Origin: Syncephalis plumigaleata
Taxonomy: Eukaryota > Zoopagomycota > Zoopagomycetes > Zoopagales > Piptocephalidaceae
Assembly (NCBI GenBank): GCA_025201365.1
Contig: JAIXMF010000011.1
Location: forward strand, 620,001-684,000
Length of the DNA stretch: 64,000 nt
Direction of reading: 5' to 3'
Of this stretch, positions 1 through 13,241 are shown in pieces; positions within the stretch are counted from its first letter, which is position 1; every line of letters starts with the position of its first letter. The position numbers and the translations under genes are program-made. Below the pieces are notes generated by a model. The model was not told the DNA's origin. It worked only from the letters and a program-made list of their open reading frames with translations, and did no database searches.

Positions 1-3000
1 ACTCGTTCAAGTGAGCGTGACTATAAGAAGCAACGTATCCTAGCATATAACCATGTTGATTAGGTGACTGATACCGCTGACTATGCAAATATCCTACATC
101 GATTGAACGTCTATGAACCGGAACAGGTTTGTCATCCAGTATAAAATGAACATGCAATCGATCGATTATTGACCAATGTGCATATATACAATGACATAGT
201 TGATACTGCCTGCTACGAACAAGATACAATCTAGTGTTGCGCGTATGGAGGAGCAGATCAAGCTGTACTTTCCTCGACTACCCTTACAATCAATGCCGGC
301 TAGCTATTTCAATCATGGTATAGGGAAGCAGTACATCCAGCAATACGGTCTAGCCGTTGAGAAAATACACTACTCACTGATCTGTTCACTAAGCAAGTAG
401 CATCCATATAAACTATGACCATTAGTAAATGATGGCAGTGTACTCAATGCTAATCCATTTTGTTCTATAGAGAGATAGCATTAGCAGCAATTGCCGGCTT
501 ATTCAGGTATTTAGCTTGCTTAGTTAAAGTGAATGCATGCATGCATTTATACTAGGCTATAGATATTTGGAAAGTGACGAACGATGGATGTCACCCACTC
601 GTGGTATACGCTTTTATTATCATGCATTCGAAGGTAGCAATAGAATTGTATCATGTTGATCCAGTGTTACTAATCATGTCATCTATTAGATATTATGATG
701 ATTGGTATGATAAATATTGATTGGTAGATCGACGACATTAGCTGATGTTTCTCTTGTTAGATTTTATTACAGCACAATGCCTGGAGATAACACAAAGCCT
801 TAATCAGTCATGTAATGGATACACATTGCTTGGTAGGAGATCCTATATATAAATGTGATTTATCTATTAATTGTTACTATTATCGTATAGATTCCATCAA
901 TTGTACTGTTACAAAAGCAGGCAGTAAGCAGATAACAACGATATGTGAGCATTGTAATGACAATGCAGCTAACGTATTCTTGATTGTAGATCAACTATTG
1001 AAGCAAGCATTACTTGAACCATTAACGAGTAGCTAAAGCAGCAGTATTTGCTAGAATTGTATGATCTAATCAAAGTATGCTCTATTCTAGGTATTGCTGA
1101 TATTGAGGATCGATTAGATGCGGTGCAAGGTAATTTGTATCCAATATTGTAATAATAATAATGAGTCTAACATCATTGCATCTAGAATTAGCAAATCATT
1201 CTGTAAGTATCATTTATTTGCATAGACATCGATTAACGTTGTTTATTTACAGGATAAGATTCTCCCTATACAAAGCAGTAAGTGGAACTAGCATTAGCAG
1301 CATCGTATATTCACATATATTAGTATTAGTAATGACAAAATCTATCGGATCTGCTATTAACAAGGTGATTAACCAGTATACTTGCAATTAATCTGATAGC
1401 TTACACCATTTCTATCATACCTACTATGAACAGTAGCAATCAATGATGACTGGTCGTATCCTGTAATGCTAGACTTGATCGTGTCCATTTATAAGCTTAG
1501 TAGAGCAGCACACGATATTTCATCCATTATCAAACCATTGAATTCATCGCTCATTAAGGACCTTTACAAGGTAGTCTATTATACTTATCATCAATGACTA
1601 GTCATCTAACAGCAGTGTAGGCCTACAATCAAGCATCATTACGACATTATATGAAAAAGACGGAGGAATTGATTGAATCCAAATGCCTGCTGGCAGAATT
1701 GAATTCAAAATCAAAAGATATGGAAATTCGATTATTTGTTATCAAGGTAATTAGTACTCATGATCATTATTCCGAACTAGAGCATTAATGGAGTATAGAC
1801 TGACAAGGATCTGCAGCTTGGTGTTGGTAATATAGTCTTCATGGCATTAAATAGTGCTGACATCTTATCATTGATGTCATGTAGTATATCAAATGTATAC
1901 CGAGACCATGAATGACTTTCAATTATTACTTACCATTACAACGGTAAATCATATGATGACTAGTATCAAAATAATGACACAATAATCATATTACCCATAG
2001 AGAAATACGGTATCAATTTGGTGCTGATACTTGATAAACGATATGAATTCAATTCGTATCTAGTACGGCATGCGAGCTAATGAGGAACTAGTATTAGTAC
2101 AGACGCAGGGGAAGACAAAGTTCTACTATTCATCATTGCTAATTGTAAGTGTTATTACGAAGATGACATTACACGATTAATAATGGCATATAGAAAAAAT
2201 GAATGCCAGAATAGGTCATATCATCAGTGAGATCCATACGATATCTAAACGGTTTGTCATTTACTACGCGTATTTGCCATAGCTAACATACATCAATGGA
2301 TCGATACTTATTCAGACATCTCAAACCATTGCTTAATTATATGCGGCTAAACAATTGCAGCTACATACATTGATGCAAGCTATCGCATTACTGATATGAT
2401 TACATGTTTTGCTCGGAATGCTACGAGTGGACATCAAGGTAGATGAACGATAAATCAATGCGCCATAGATATACAACTAGTAATACAACATGTAAAAAGT
2501 TCGTCCTGTATTTGCGAATAGCTTAGTACTGAAACACACGGACATGCATACAAAGAACTAGCAATAGTAATAACAGCAATAATCTACCTGCTTACATGGT
2601 AAAGAATGACGTATACATGGATTCAACTAGCAATTTACAATTAATTACAGGGTAAGCAATGCATAGCAATCTATTAAACTATACAGCAATAACTCGTCAG
2701 CAACTAGATCGAATATGAGTGGCAAATCAACGTATATCAAACAAGTGGCAATAGCTACAATTATGGCACAGATAGGATCATTGTAAGATGCATTGACTAG
2801 ATTGACATGAACGTGTGTATACCAATTCGTATATCATTGCTAATACCGGTATACAACTGTAGTGTTAGTGCAGATTATGCAGCAATTCAACCATGTCATC
2901 GTTTATTCTTTAGAAATTATCTAAACTGCATCTTCTCTGGTACATCAGCATTTGTACATCAGCTACAAGAGATGAAGTTCTCCTCTATTCCTTGAATGGA

Positions 3001-3812
3001 CACACACTGTTCTACTCGATGAAATGGAGAGAAGTAATACGCATACTAATATTGTACTTTTTACTTATTATACTCGAAATAGACACGACATTTATGGAAG
3101 CAGTTGGTTTAACAGCAGCATTCTGTAAAGAACTCATCAAACATGATGTATACTAGTGTAATCGATACCCAGTATAATTGTATACTAATCTATGACTAGG
3201 TGTATATCATGGTGGTCACGCATGCCACAGAACTCGTACAATGCTGTCATAAACTTGGTCTATCCCCTATGCATCTCACGGTGAAGGTAATTTCATGATC
3301 AATATATATTATGTATGTTAACATATAGTTTGTATTAGACCATGCTAGATGAAGAAACAACCAGATGAAATATTGCTACTCCATCGTATCTCATACTAAT
3401 CATGATAATGATAATGATAATGATATCAACTATGGTAGAGTCATTCAATGATATGAATGAATCATCTCATTAAGATTATACACATACACGTAGGTTTACT
3501 CACCGCACAACATGTTTCCTTTCCACCTGAACTATTAAACACTGCATATCAATTCATGCAACAGGTAATGAGACTGACTATATCAGTAGAATACATCTAT
3601 GCATTAACATGATTGACCTAGTTGAATCAAACAACAATACTAGTCAGACTACATCATTGATAATTGACTTGATACAACTGGCACGTACACAATCAGTATT
3701 ACCATATGATGATGATGTAGTAGAAATATCATTACGCAAACAATTGAACAACTTCAGCAACAATTCCAATCAAAGTGACATTAAAGCATGTCTAATAGTA
3801 TGCAAACATTGA
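1..3812 (+). CDS. MSH4: MSH4-like meiotic MutS homologue (5' truncated by window)
   Basis: Meiosis-specific MutS homologue; the family pairs with MSH5 to stabilise recombination intermediates in the nucleus. At least ten short introns split it. Joining exons by GT-AG sites gives MSH4-like blocks in order: DYANILHRLNVYEPEQ (near 95-126), MEEQIKLYF and YFNHGIGKQYIQQ (200-395), ALAAIAGLFRYL, EPLT-SIADIEDRLDAVQ across the intron ending near 1091, KMNARIGHIISEIHTISK (about 2195-2250), the Walker A block GSNMSGKSTYIKQ (about 2710-2750), a Walker B-like LLDEM (about 3015) and VVTHATELVQ (about 3215). The C-terminal helix region (DLIQLARTQSVLPYDD) ends at the stop at 3812. Odd points: Walker A has Ser where the family has Pro, and the GRGT motif after Walker B is not conserved. 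MSH5 is less likely from the blocks named. The N-terminus lies outside the window. Confidence 0.8.
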
Positions 3813-4042
3813 ATACTACTAATAGAAGCATTTGTTATGATAAATGTAACATGTCTATGGCAAATCATGATGTTTTGTTTTTGTTTTTGTTTTCAGTAAC
3901 CACCACTACAGTCTATGAGTAACCTTTCTTCATTTACTTTCATTTCAAGCTTGTTAACTTTATACTGAATTACTTGTTACTGTGCTTGTATCTTTCATTT
4001 AGCTTATGCTTATTCTATTCTATTCTATTCTATAATAATATA

Positions 4043-6639
4043 ATGCCTAGTGATTACAAGAAACTTTTCCTATTCCTTTATTTACTTCGTTTGCTACTTG
4101 CATTAGCACCGGGCTACGTTCATCCTGATGAATTCTTTCAATCACCTGAAATCAGTGCAGGTCACGTATTAAACGTACGTAACTGGATACCCTGGGAGTA
4201 TGACGCAGACTATCCATGTCGTTCTATCGTATTTCCGTAAGTTATATCAATGTATATGACGTGTATATATTTACATGTTGCTGACGTGTGTGTATCTGTA
4301 TATGTTTATCATTGAACTAGTATGTTGACAACTGGTATACCTTTCCTATGCTACGCTTCTGCCAAGCTATACTCGATATGAGTGGACTATCAAGTAAGAT
4401 AATCATGCATAATCATGTTACTATATGTTATTAATTCAATTGTGTTATTCCTATTAGTCAATTTGATAACACCATTGGCGGTATTCGCCACTACTCGATT
4501 AGCTTTCTTTATCTACTCGTTTCTTATAGGTAATAGACACGCGTATAAGTAGTAGATACTTGTATTCTACCCACTAATCATCATCTACTTAGACTATTCG
4601 ATCTATCGTATATGTCGTTTGAATAATCAGGATCCATGGCGTCCTATGCTAATTGCTGCTTCCTCTTATACACTTGCCGTGTATCATACGCGTTCCTTCT
4701 CGAATACCATCGAGTCCATACTGATTGGATTTGTGTTATGGTCATTCTTTGATCTAGTACGTCACGGTCTTGGTAGGCGAGCTATTCATTTGGTAGGTTA
4801 ATTTATAGTATTTGATTACTTGTTACTTATCCTATTGCTATGATGCTTAGCATCTTACACGTCGCACAGCATTACTAGGCAGTCTAATGATGATAGGTGT
4901 ATTTGCTCGTATCACTATGGTATTCTTTTGTATTCCAGTGATATTAGCATTCTGCTATGTTGTTGATCAACGATCAGGACATCGCAAGATTGGTAGCTGG
5001 TGCGTCTATCGATTGATATGTAGTAGTCATAATACTCACCATTATTACTATTGATTATTAGGTGGTGGCGTGGTCAAAATATAGTATACCAAGCTATACC
5101 AGCTATTATTGGTGCTCTAATCACCGGTGTCACTTGTATCCTAGTGGATTCCTTCTACTTCCGTAGTATTAAGCTACTAGCCTATGACAATCCCATAACA
5201 TGGTCAGATGTATGGACATACATACAACAACCATTGCTTATTACAACAACACCATTATCGATTGAGGTAGTGCAATACTAGCTGTTACAATAGTAAGCAT
5301 ACTAACTGATTACTATTCATATATAGGGATCATTAACTATTGCACCATGGAATAATGCTCGTTATAACATGAGCACAGAGAATCTAGAACAACATGGTCT
5401 ACATCCACATTATCTACATGCATTAGTCAATATGCCAATGTTATACGGTCCATTAATATGGATAGCGTATAAGCAACTATTTAACAAAATAATGAAACGT
5501 GAACTATCAAGTAAACTCTATTTCCGTACAGGTAATTAATAACACGAATAATCACTATTAGTAATCTACATATACTCACCACTAATGATATAGTAAATGG
5601 ATATGTGACACTCATTGGTGTAATGGCATTGTCACTTGTACCTCATCAAGAAGCACGTTTCCTATTACCGGTGATTATTCCACTCATCTGTCTATAAGTG
5701 AATATTTCAATAATCGATCAAGATCATTTTGGGTAATTAATATCAGTATAGCATTATTAATCATTTGTTAACATTGTTAATATAGTTATTATGGATATTG
5801 TTCAATACAATAGGTGCTATACTATTCGGTGTACTACATCAATCGGGTATTGTACCTGCTATTAATCATATCTACACAAGTAGTCAGTATTCACAGTGTA
5901 GTCTATCGAAAGAGGTCAATCCATTACAGTTACATTGTGTACCTGTAACTAATGACACCATAGCAATCACACCAAGTAAGTAGTACATAAATGATGAACT
6001 ACACTACGAATACTAACAAGTATTTTGTATACAATTAGATTATCCTAGACGTACAAAAGTGATATTTAACAAAACTTACATGCCACCAGAACATTTATTC
6101 CTACAAAGTAATGAACTAGATATACTTGGTAGGTAGATATTATGATAGAATGATAATAGACTTGTTACTAATACACGTACATGTTATCAAGGTAATTCAG
6201 ATGTCAATGTCATTGATCTAGGTGGTAGTGAATTATCAGAACTAGTATCACAATTGATAACAAGTCGTCATTACTTGTCAGTGAGCAGAACACGACTATC
6301 TAATGTGTATTCAACTAGTAATACGAAATTGAATACTACACATCCAGCTATTTACGTATTTAATCCAGAACATGATTATTATGAACGGTAATTATTGACA
6401 TCTAACTAACTAGTTGTATAGATTAATAGATAGATTAACATTTGTTTCTATTAGTACATTGGTAGTAATGCCAATTTTATTCCTTTATATGACACGGAAT
6501 CTGATCCATTATACGAGCGATTATGGCCAATAGCTACGATATTCCTCATTTAGGTCTTGATGATCTTGATGTATGGGCAAGAACATCGAACAATGTAATG
6601 CAGGGTCTATCACTAACCATTTATCAGTTTGTACAATGA
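4043..6639 (+). CDS. SMP3: GPI mannosyltransferase 4 (SMP3/PIG-Z), GT22 family
   Basis: Predicted ER membrane enzyme that adds the fourth mannose to GPI anchor precursors using dolichol-phosphate mannose. The first exon carries a hydrophobic N-terminal segment followed by [16 protein letters not shown], the HPDEFFQ hallmark of GT22 mannosyltransferases. A later exon has [12 protein letters not shown] (about 4680-4715), the conserved TRxFSNxxE motif, and further exons are rich in membrane segments. The protein ends with [14 protein letters not shown] and a stop at 6637-6639. The start chosen is the ATG in TAATGCCTAGT at 4043; an upstream in-frame extension is leucine-rich and has no ATG. About eight short introns. 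It follows MSH4 by 230 bp in the same direction and converges with the next gene 82 bp away. Confidence 0.85.
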
Positions 6640-6721
6640 TGCTACTCTATCCACCTATATCACATATATTATTAGTATATTAGTATAGCTATACTAGAGT
6701 AATAGTAGTAGATTACCAATA

Positions 6722-7615
6722 TCATAAAATCTTTATCGTCCATGCTTGTTTCAATAGTTGTGCAAGTGATGCATCATTCATTGATGATATCATTAAATAA
6801 TCATCAGTTTGACATGCCCTATCTTGAGTTGTACATGATACAGGTGTAGACATCGGTGTAGACATTGATGTAGGCATGGATGTAGATGTTACTGCTGGTG
6901 TACATAACAATGATGGCTGATACGCTGTTGATACTGAAGACTGTTGATAATCCATATTCGATTGCGATTGACTCCAACTGGATTGACTCTTGATTGATGG
7001 AGCAAATGATGACAATGACAATGATGGATTATCATACTCACTATACTATTAGTAGTAGTTACATTCAGTCTAGTATTTCTTAATGTCATCTGTGCTTTCG
7101 ATAACATTCGATAGGATTGTATCAAATCGTAACATTGTTGACAAGCCATTCTATCATAGAAATGCAAATAGACGCGCGTATCTCTAGATGATTTCTAATG
7201 GATGATATAGATTAGTGATCATAAGTATAGCAATACTAATACTAATACCTCATGTGCTATTACTAATTGTTGTCGTATAATCAATTGAGTATCATTACAT
7301 TTGATTTGCAACTTGTTCTGTTCAATATGATCTACGGCTAATGATAGTGTCCACTAGTAATAGAAGTTGTTGAGCTGTATATATATATAGAGAGTAATCA
7401 ACTTACAAGTAGTGTATTCTGTTGACAATGCGTATTAGCTATAGACATGGATGTCTTGTAGATCAATAGTTGATGTTGTTGCTCATCAATGACTGCATAT
7501 ACATCAGTAAATACTGATTCTTTATTTGTATGCATATGCTAGTCAATAATTGTACAGGTTTCCAAGTAAATCGTACTATATGCCATCTCAATTGTGTTGT
7601 CATTATATTATCCAT
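6722..7615 (-). CDS. Hypothetical coiled-coil protein, multi-exon
   Basis: Not recognised. The likely start is the ATG at 7615 (MDNIMTTQLRWH). Later exon-like blocks read VYAVIDEQQHQLLIYKTSMS (about 7440-7500), a glutamine/leucine-rich stretch with QNKLQIKCNDTQLIIRQQ (about 7260-7320), and RMACQQCYDLIQSYRMLSK (about 7090-7150), all with coiled-coil character. The C-terminus is serine, threonine and methionine rich (STSMPTSMSTPMSTP) and ends in LAQLLKQAWTIKIL. Introns near 7020-7070, 7190-7250 and 7375-7410 have GT-AG ends; the first intron (about 39 nt) is uncertain. The size of roughly 230-260 aa and the helical content would suit a small complex subunit, but I make no functional claim. It is divergent from the RABL6-like gene, with 268 bp between the start codons. 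Confidence 0.5.
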
Positions 7616-7883
7616 GATTATTCATATAGTAATAATGATAAAGAGAAGCTTATTAGAATCAACTAGAAACAAGTCATGTCATAGCATTACAAGAATGCAT
7701 ACAATATAATTATAGTCGATGATGACAATATCATTTGATTGGTTCATGTCTCATTACACTTACAACAAATGATGATTGTTCCCCATTCACTATAATTCCC
7801 TTCTACTCTTCTATCCACTTCAACACTCATATATACGTATATATATATATATATATATATTAGTATAGCTTGTCTACTACACT

Positions 7884-10366
7884 ATGGTAACTAATACAAA
7901 TAGATACAAGTGTATACAGTTGTAGTAACTGTATTCTATATCATAGGGCAATGAACAAACTAAAGGAGAACTGCCAACTGGCTTGACACCCACCACTACA
8001 AATGACGTGAATAATCGACGAGGTCAATCACTACCGAGTACACCTGCTATTCACCGCATAATAACACTAGTATAATAACACTAGTAATAGTATTAATACA
8101 CGGTTTAAACCAATGTCAGTAGATGTTAGTCGAGGCGTGCATTGTAATTGTAAGTAGTATATTTGAATATGAATCTGTATTGTATTCATGTTTATTGTTG
8201 TAGTAAAGATTGTTATACGAGGTGCACAAAAGACAGGCAAATCAACATTATGTGAGTATAGTAATATATATATATACATATACATATATATGTATGAATA
8301 TTGACGTATAATCATGTACTCTCTCGATAGTTCATCGAGTACAAGGATTATCATTTGATGAACAGTACACACCAACACCGCAAATACAAGTGGAGAACAT
8401 TCAATGGAACTATGATGGTAAGCGATATGTTAATAGTAATAATAACATATGTATTTATATAGATGACTTGTTAGATGTCAAATCTAGTATTATTAAAGTA
8501 GAGTTTTGGGATGTAGTTGATCATGGTATTGCTACGGGTAAGTCAATATACTCTATATGTATTATATATATATATCCTATGTATTGATATAAGCAACAAT
8601 GTTAGAACAATCCAACAAGTCACCATTACCTGATGATATAACATCTACAATGTTACTCGATGCAGATACAGTCGATGTTTATCGAGGAGCTAATGCTGTT
8701 GTGTTAATGTTCGATGTGACACGTGAGGAATCACTAGACTACGTAAAGAATCATCTAGCAAGTGTACCACACGGTATTCCTATTCTTATTCTAGTATGTT
8801 ACTACAACTCATCAAGTATACTAATACTAATCATTAATGAATTATAGGCAAATTTCTGTGATAGAATGTAAGTGTATATTTATACATATACTGAATAAGT
8901 GATTCTAACTAGCTATTAATACGAATACAGTGAAGAACGACAAGTAGAAAAGGAACAAGTGATAGAATGGCTCAAAGAGTATAAAGAGGAGAAATCATCA
9001 TCACCGGATTTCGTATTTGAATTCATTCGATACACAGAAGCAAGTCTTAAGAATGGACAAGGTCTTGATTACTTGTATCGATTCTTGGGTGTACCATTTC
9101 TAGCATCACAAGTAAGATGATATAGATGACATTATTTGTGATAATTGTATTATTTACTAGTATTTATTGTATTACTAGGTGGATACACTACGACGACAAC
9201 TAAAGGCACGAGCAGAAGAGCTTACACAATTACTACAATCATTAGATCAATTCGGTCTATCTAATGGTAACTATTACTCTTGTTATTAGTTATTTATATA
9301 GTAATAGTAATAATGTAATATAGAAGACAAGTCTAGTAAAGATGTAGATAAATCGATAAAGACTAGTCCACCTGATGAATTAATGATATCCGATGAGAAT
9401 GCATGGCATGATACACCCAATTCATTATCATCTCCACCATCGACTCAATTACCTATAATGACATCCATGGCTAATTATTCACCTAATGGTCATTCTCACT
9501 ATACAAATCATATGACAGAACAGGAAATGGCACATCAACGAAAGCGTCGACAACGACAAGGTGCCATACTTAAACATTTGTCACATGCTAGCTGGGAAGA
9601 TGATGATGACGAAGATGACGAAGGTGATGGTGATGAGGAGTATGATGGAGATGATGACATACATGATAGTTCATTAGGTGATTTATCTGTATCTCCACAT
9701 AGATCTAGGAATACTACTCGTCATTATCCGACATCATCATCATCGTGGACATTAAACAATAGTGGTACACCAAATAGATCTAGTAGAAATCATTACTATT
9801 CAGTAGATGGTGATGATGATGAAAGAGTGGTGAGACCTAATCCATTAGTAGCAGGCGATGAAGATGTTGAAGAAGAGGAGGATGAGGAAGAAATACTAGT
9901 AGATAGACAAGTGAATACTACTACAAGTATAATCAATACTCATTCATTATATTCTGATTATAATAATGATGCAATGAATGATTCTACAATACAGCATCGA
10001 TCTACTGGTGAATTAGTAGCGGTATTCAATGGAGTACACGAAACAAAACATGAATTGATAGAAGAGATGGAGACAGTCGAGCATACTCATTTCGAATTGG
10101 GATCATCGCCATTAGAGGAGAGAGTAGACTTTCCACTTAGTATGACCAGTATGGATCGAGTAATTGATGAGGCAATGGAACCATTGGAGATATCAATAGA
10201 GCATACAGATGAACATCTACAACCAGAACCCACTCCATTAGATGCTTATAGTACAGCAACTACTACCACGACAAGTGCTACACATCTTGCATTATCAACA
10301 GATTATGCGTCATCTCCTGTATTATCGGATAGTTACGTCGATAATAGTAATCCATGGGCTAACTAG
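7884..10366 (+). CDS. RABL6/Parf-like GTPase with long acidic C-terminal tail
   Basis: Atypical Rab-like GTPase. The G-domain has LKIVIRGAQKTGKST (P-loop, across the intron ending about 8203), HRVQGLSFDEQYTPTPQIQV, VEFWDVVDHG in place of the usual DxxG, LDADTVDVYRGANAVVLMFD (about 8660-8720) and YTEASLKNGQGLDYLYRFLG (about 9030-9090). These follow the order and wording of animal RABL6. The tail from about 9383 is acidic and low-complexity, with NPLVAGDEDVEEEEDEEE, comparable to NPMVAG in RABL6. The start needs splicing: the ATG at 7884-7886 is followed at once by a GTAACT donor, and the next exon begins at 7947 directly after an in-frame TAG. The protein therefore starts MGNEQTKGE, a possible N-myristoylation site. 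About six short introns. It converges with the SFT2-like gene. Confidence 0.85.
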
Positions 10367-10602
10367 TCGATTTACTTTTTATTGTTTTATGTCTATTTCT
10401 TGTAATTAAATTATTCAATTCAACTGATATTACTTGTGGATAATCATGTTGTTTATTATGTAGTAGACAAATACTAATCGATATACGAATAATACACATG
10501 GATTATAGTATATATATATGTATGTATAGAGGAGAGAGAATCACATTGCTATGAATGTCTATTGTAGGTATAGATGGTGAATTTTATAACAAAACAAAAC
10601 AG

Positions 10603-11607
10603 TTAAATGGGTAGAATATTGGAGACACTACGACCTAGGGTTCTTGTACCGTAGACGAGTGTTGTTCTGCCACCGGGTAAATACGATACCAGATACCTAA
10701 ATCATAGAATAGATATATTAGTGAAATGGACATATACTGTCATTTCGAATGAACACCTACCAAACAAGTGCAACAATCTGAATGATGCACCGATTAAAGT
10801 GAGGATATAGTTCTTTAACTAATGTTATTTATCATCGACAAGTATCAGTATCGTGTGGTTAGCAATGATTAGTATGCTACTATACAACTTACACCAAGAG
10901 AGAAATAAAGGGTTAATACCATAGAGGTGATATAGGTAATTGTGAATGGTAGACGTTCTCGTGATATCAAGTGCGTCATATGAGCTTGTGGTCCTTTAAA
11001 CAGAGCAAAACTATGAGCATCATTGTAGTTAGTTACAATTCATTGACTATTCATGTCACTAGTTATTCATTACCTAGCCATAGTAAATAGACTGCCAAAC
11101 GTGAATGATACGGCGAATTTACGTGGCACTACCAAGAGCCATGGCAGAGTGAAGAATGCCTATTATAAGGGAGAAAGTATGTAACATTCCGTTCTCTTGG
11201 CATTAGTCATGTTATCGCGCTAATGATATCTCGAATATACTTGCCACAATAAAAAAGATACATCCGGTAGCTAGACATACTGCAAATCCAATCATACGCT
11301 AGAAAGAATAGTGAGTGAGCAGTGTAATGAGATGGATACGTAGATATATATATATATAGCCTACCTGATAATAACTTAGACCGAACCAGGATTCCTGTTC
11401 AACGACAGGTTCACCCAACGGACTGAAGCCCTGTAGACGGTTGGAGAAGGAGGACCAGCCGGTCGATGCGGTAGACGATATCCTACCAAAGAAACCGGGA
11501 TTAGTCGAGTCGGTAGCTGCGGTAGTGGCGAAGGGAGACGATGTGACATTATTGTTGCTGTTACTGCTGCTACTACCATAGCCGAATGCACGTAGACGGT
11601 CGGCCAT
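10603..11607 (-). CDS. SFT2-like Golgi/ER transport membrane protein
   Basis: Small tetraspanning membrane protein of the Got1/Sft2 family, which acts in vesicle fusion with the Golgi. The N-terminus [11 protein letters not shown] is followed by a Ser/Asn/Thr-rich cytosolic stretch and [11 protein letters not shown], the block just before the first membrane helix in SFT2 proteins. Exons further along the minus strand encode membrane segments, the conserved loop [18 protein letters not shown] (about 10960-11010) and the terminal [17 protein letters not shown] (about 10640-10690). The stop is at 10603-10605. The ATG at 11607 is preferred because the in-frame upstream extension begins with GTG. 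Five or so short introns. It converges with the RABL6-like gene (236 bp between stops). Confidence 0.8.
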
Positions 11608-11920
11608 ATTTACGACAGGAATCACTAGAGTTCAATATAAAAGTAGCTACTATACTCAATGGAGAAGACTCGAGATGATAATTATAAGACGAACGAGTGT
11701 GGTTACCGAGTAAAAGCGTCACTTCATATTTTGTTATTGTCGTCAACCGACATCATCATAGTGATAATGTGATCGTGGAAATACATCTCACACACATTCG
11801 ATTATACACTCAATAATGATTCTAGTAGTATTTGTCATTAGAAAGCATAATTAGTATTATTCGTATTATTATTGATGGTAATGGAATTGAAACCAGAAAA
11901 GAAGAAGAAGAAGAAGAGAT
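11608..11920. other. Intergenic, SFT2-like promoter side
   Basis: 313 bp between the start of the SFT2-like gene and the stop of the START-domain gene, both on the minus strand. AT-rich, with a purine-rich run GAAGAAGAAGAAGAAGAG near 11900-11918. No gene seen. Confidence 0.6.
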
Positions 11921-13241
11921 CTACAAAACAAATGCCTTCTTCATGGACTCGTCGAGAACACGCGCTAATTCGGGTGCACCATCAAGAAGATTGCCCTCAT
12001 AGCTGCTGGTGCCGTAGTTGTCGCACGCCTGAGTGAATCGTTTAATCCACGCTGGAACGCCCTTTGTCAATGCCCAATCGAACAGAGTAGTGGGCAGGTT
12101 ACCGCGCGGATCCTCGCGATAATACACGTAGACTAGCGTGGAGAATGGCGTGGTAGGCGATGCTTGCAACACCACCACTTGGTGGCAATCGTGTACACGA
12201 ATACAGTTGGCATGTTCGGTCTCGGTGGCAGACGTGTCAGTTTTGGTAAGGATAACCCATGTAGCCTCGCTATCCACTTCCTAATAGCGTGCGATGATGA
12301 TAGTTAATAACGCGACATATCATACTCATTATTGCGTCATAAGATGCTTGGTGCTTTTTTCACTTTATTCATTGCGAGCTATGTGCCACTAGTACTACTA
12401 CTACTACTATGCTACGCCTCACTTACTAGATAACGACTCTCGCGCCAAAATAATAGTCGCGATTCTGGATGGGCCTGCACTCGTACGTGCAATGTCGTTG
12501 ATGATGGACGACATAAATAATATTAACGACCTCGATTAGAATACTATTTCTCACGGAATGTTGCTCTTTAGTCACTTACCAGCGATGTTCTGTTGCCAAT
12601 AGATACGATGCAAAGCTTTTGGACTACCGGCATCCGTGCTAGGATCATCACCGGTCGATTGATTGTCGTTTACGACGTGCAGCGTATCCGATTTGTAACT
12701 GTCCCAGCGACGACTAAAAGCATGAACAGCGTTGCATGATTACTACAAAGGCTTTCTACCCTACATGGCAAGAACGAACTAGGGACTCGTCGTACAGCAT
12801 ATGTTCAAATAACGCGACACAATTCGCGTATTATGTAGTACGATGCACCCCAACCTGCATAGTCTCCCTTGCCCTCTCTCTCATGTCCCCACGTACGCAA
12901 GTATTCGTTATTTGTTGCTGCCACAATAAATGAATTGTAACATTTGATACAATATGAATATTTACGTGTATTCATTATTCGTATTATTCGTATTACTATC
13001 CTCACTCCCATCCGACTTACCGATAATCGAGATCAACGAATACATCATGACAGATGCTAGGTTTCACATCAACTAGTTCACCCCGAGCCATATACTCGTA
13101 GCCATCGTCTTTTGATAAACGACGGAACAACAAAAGTTCGCCGACTTTGCCAGCAGCTTCCCAGCCATGTTCGCCAACTTGCTCCAAAGGCCGCTTAAAA
13201 TCGACAATAGCACTATTGAAATCCTCACTGGTAAACGTCAT
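11921..13241 (-). CDS. START-domain lipid-transfer protein (PCTP/STARD7-like)
   Basis: Predicted cytosolic or membrane-associated lipid carrier. Reading the minus strand from the ATG at 13241, the exons give EDFNSAIVDFKRPLEQVGEH, LLFRRLSKDDGYEYMARGEL, then HDVFVDLDYR|RWDSYK, the conserved YxVFxDxxYRxxWD block of PCTP-type START domains split by an intron. Then come RIYWQQN (about 12590), SRYLV|EVDSEATWVILTK, NCIRVHDCHQVVVLQA, and the C-terminal helix with TLFDWALTKGVPAWIKRF, matching INWAAKNGVPNFL of PCTP. The stop is at 11921-11923. The domain fills nearly the whole protein, with no targeting sequence visible. The ligand cannot be told from sequence; phosphatidylcholine is the family precedent. 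Three introns, the largest about 290 nt (about 12730-13019). Confidence 0.8.
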
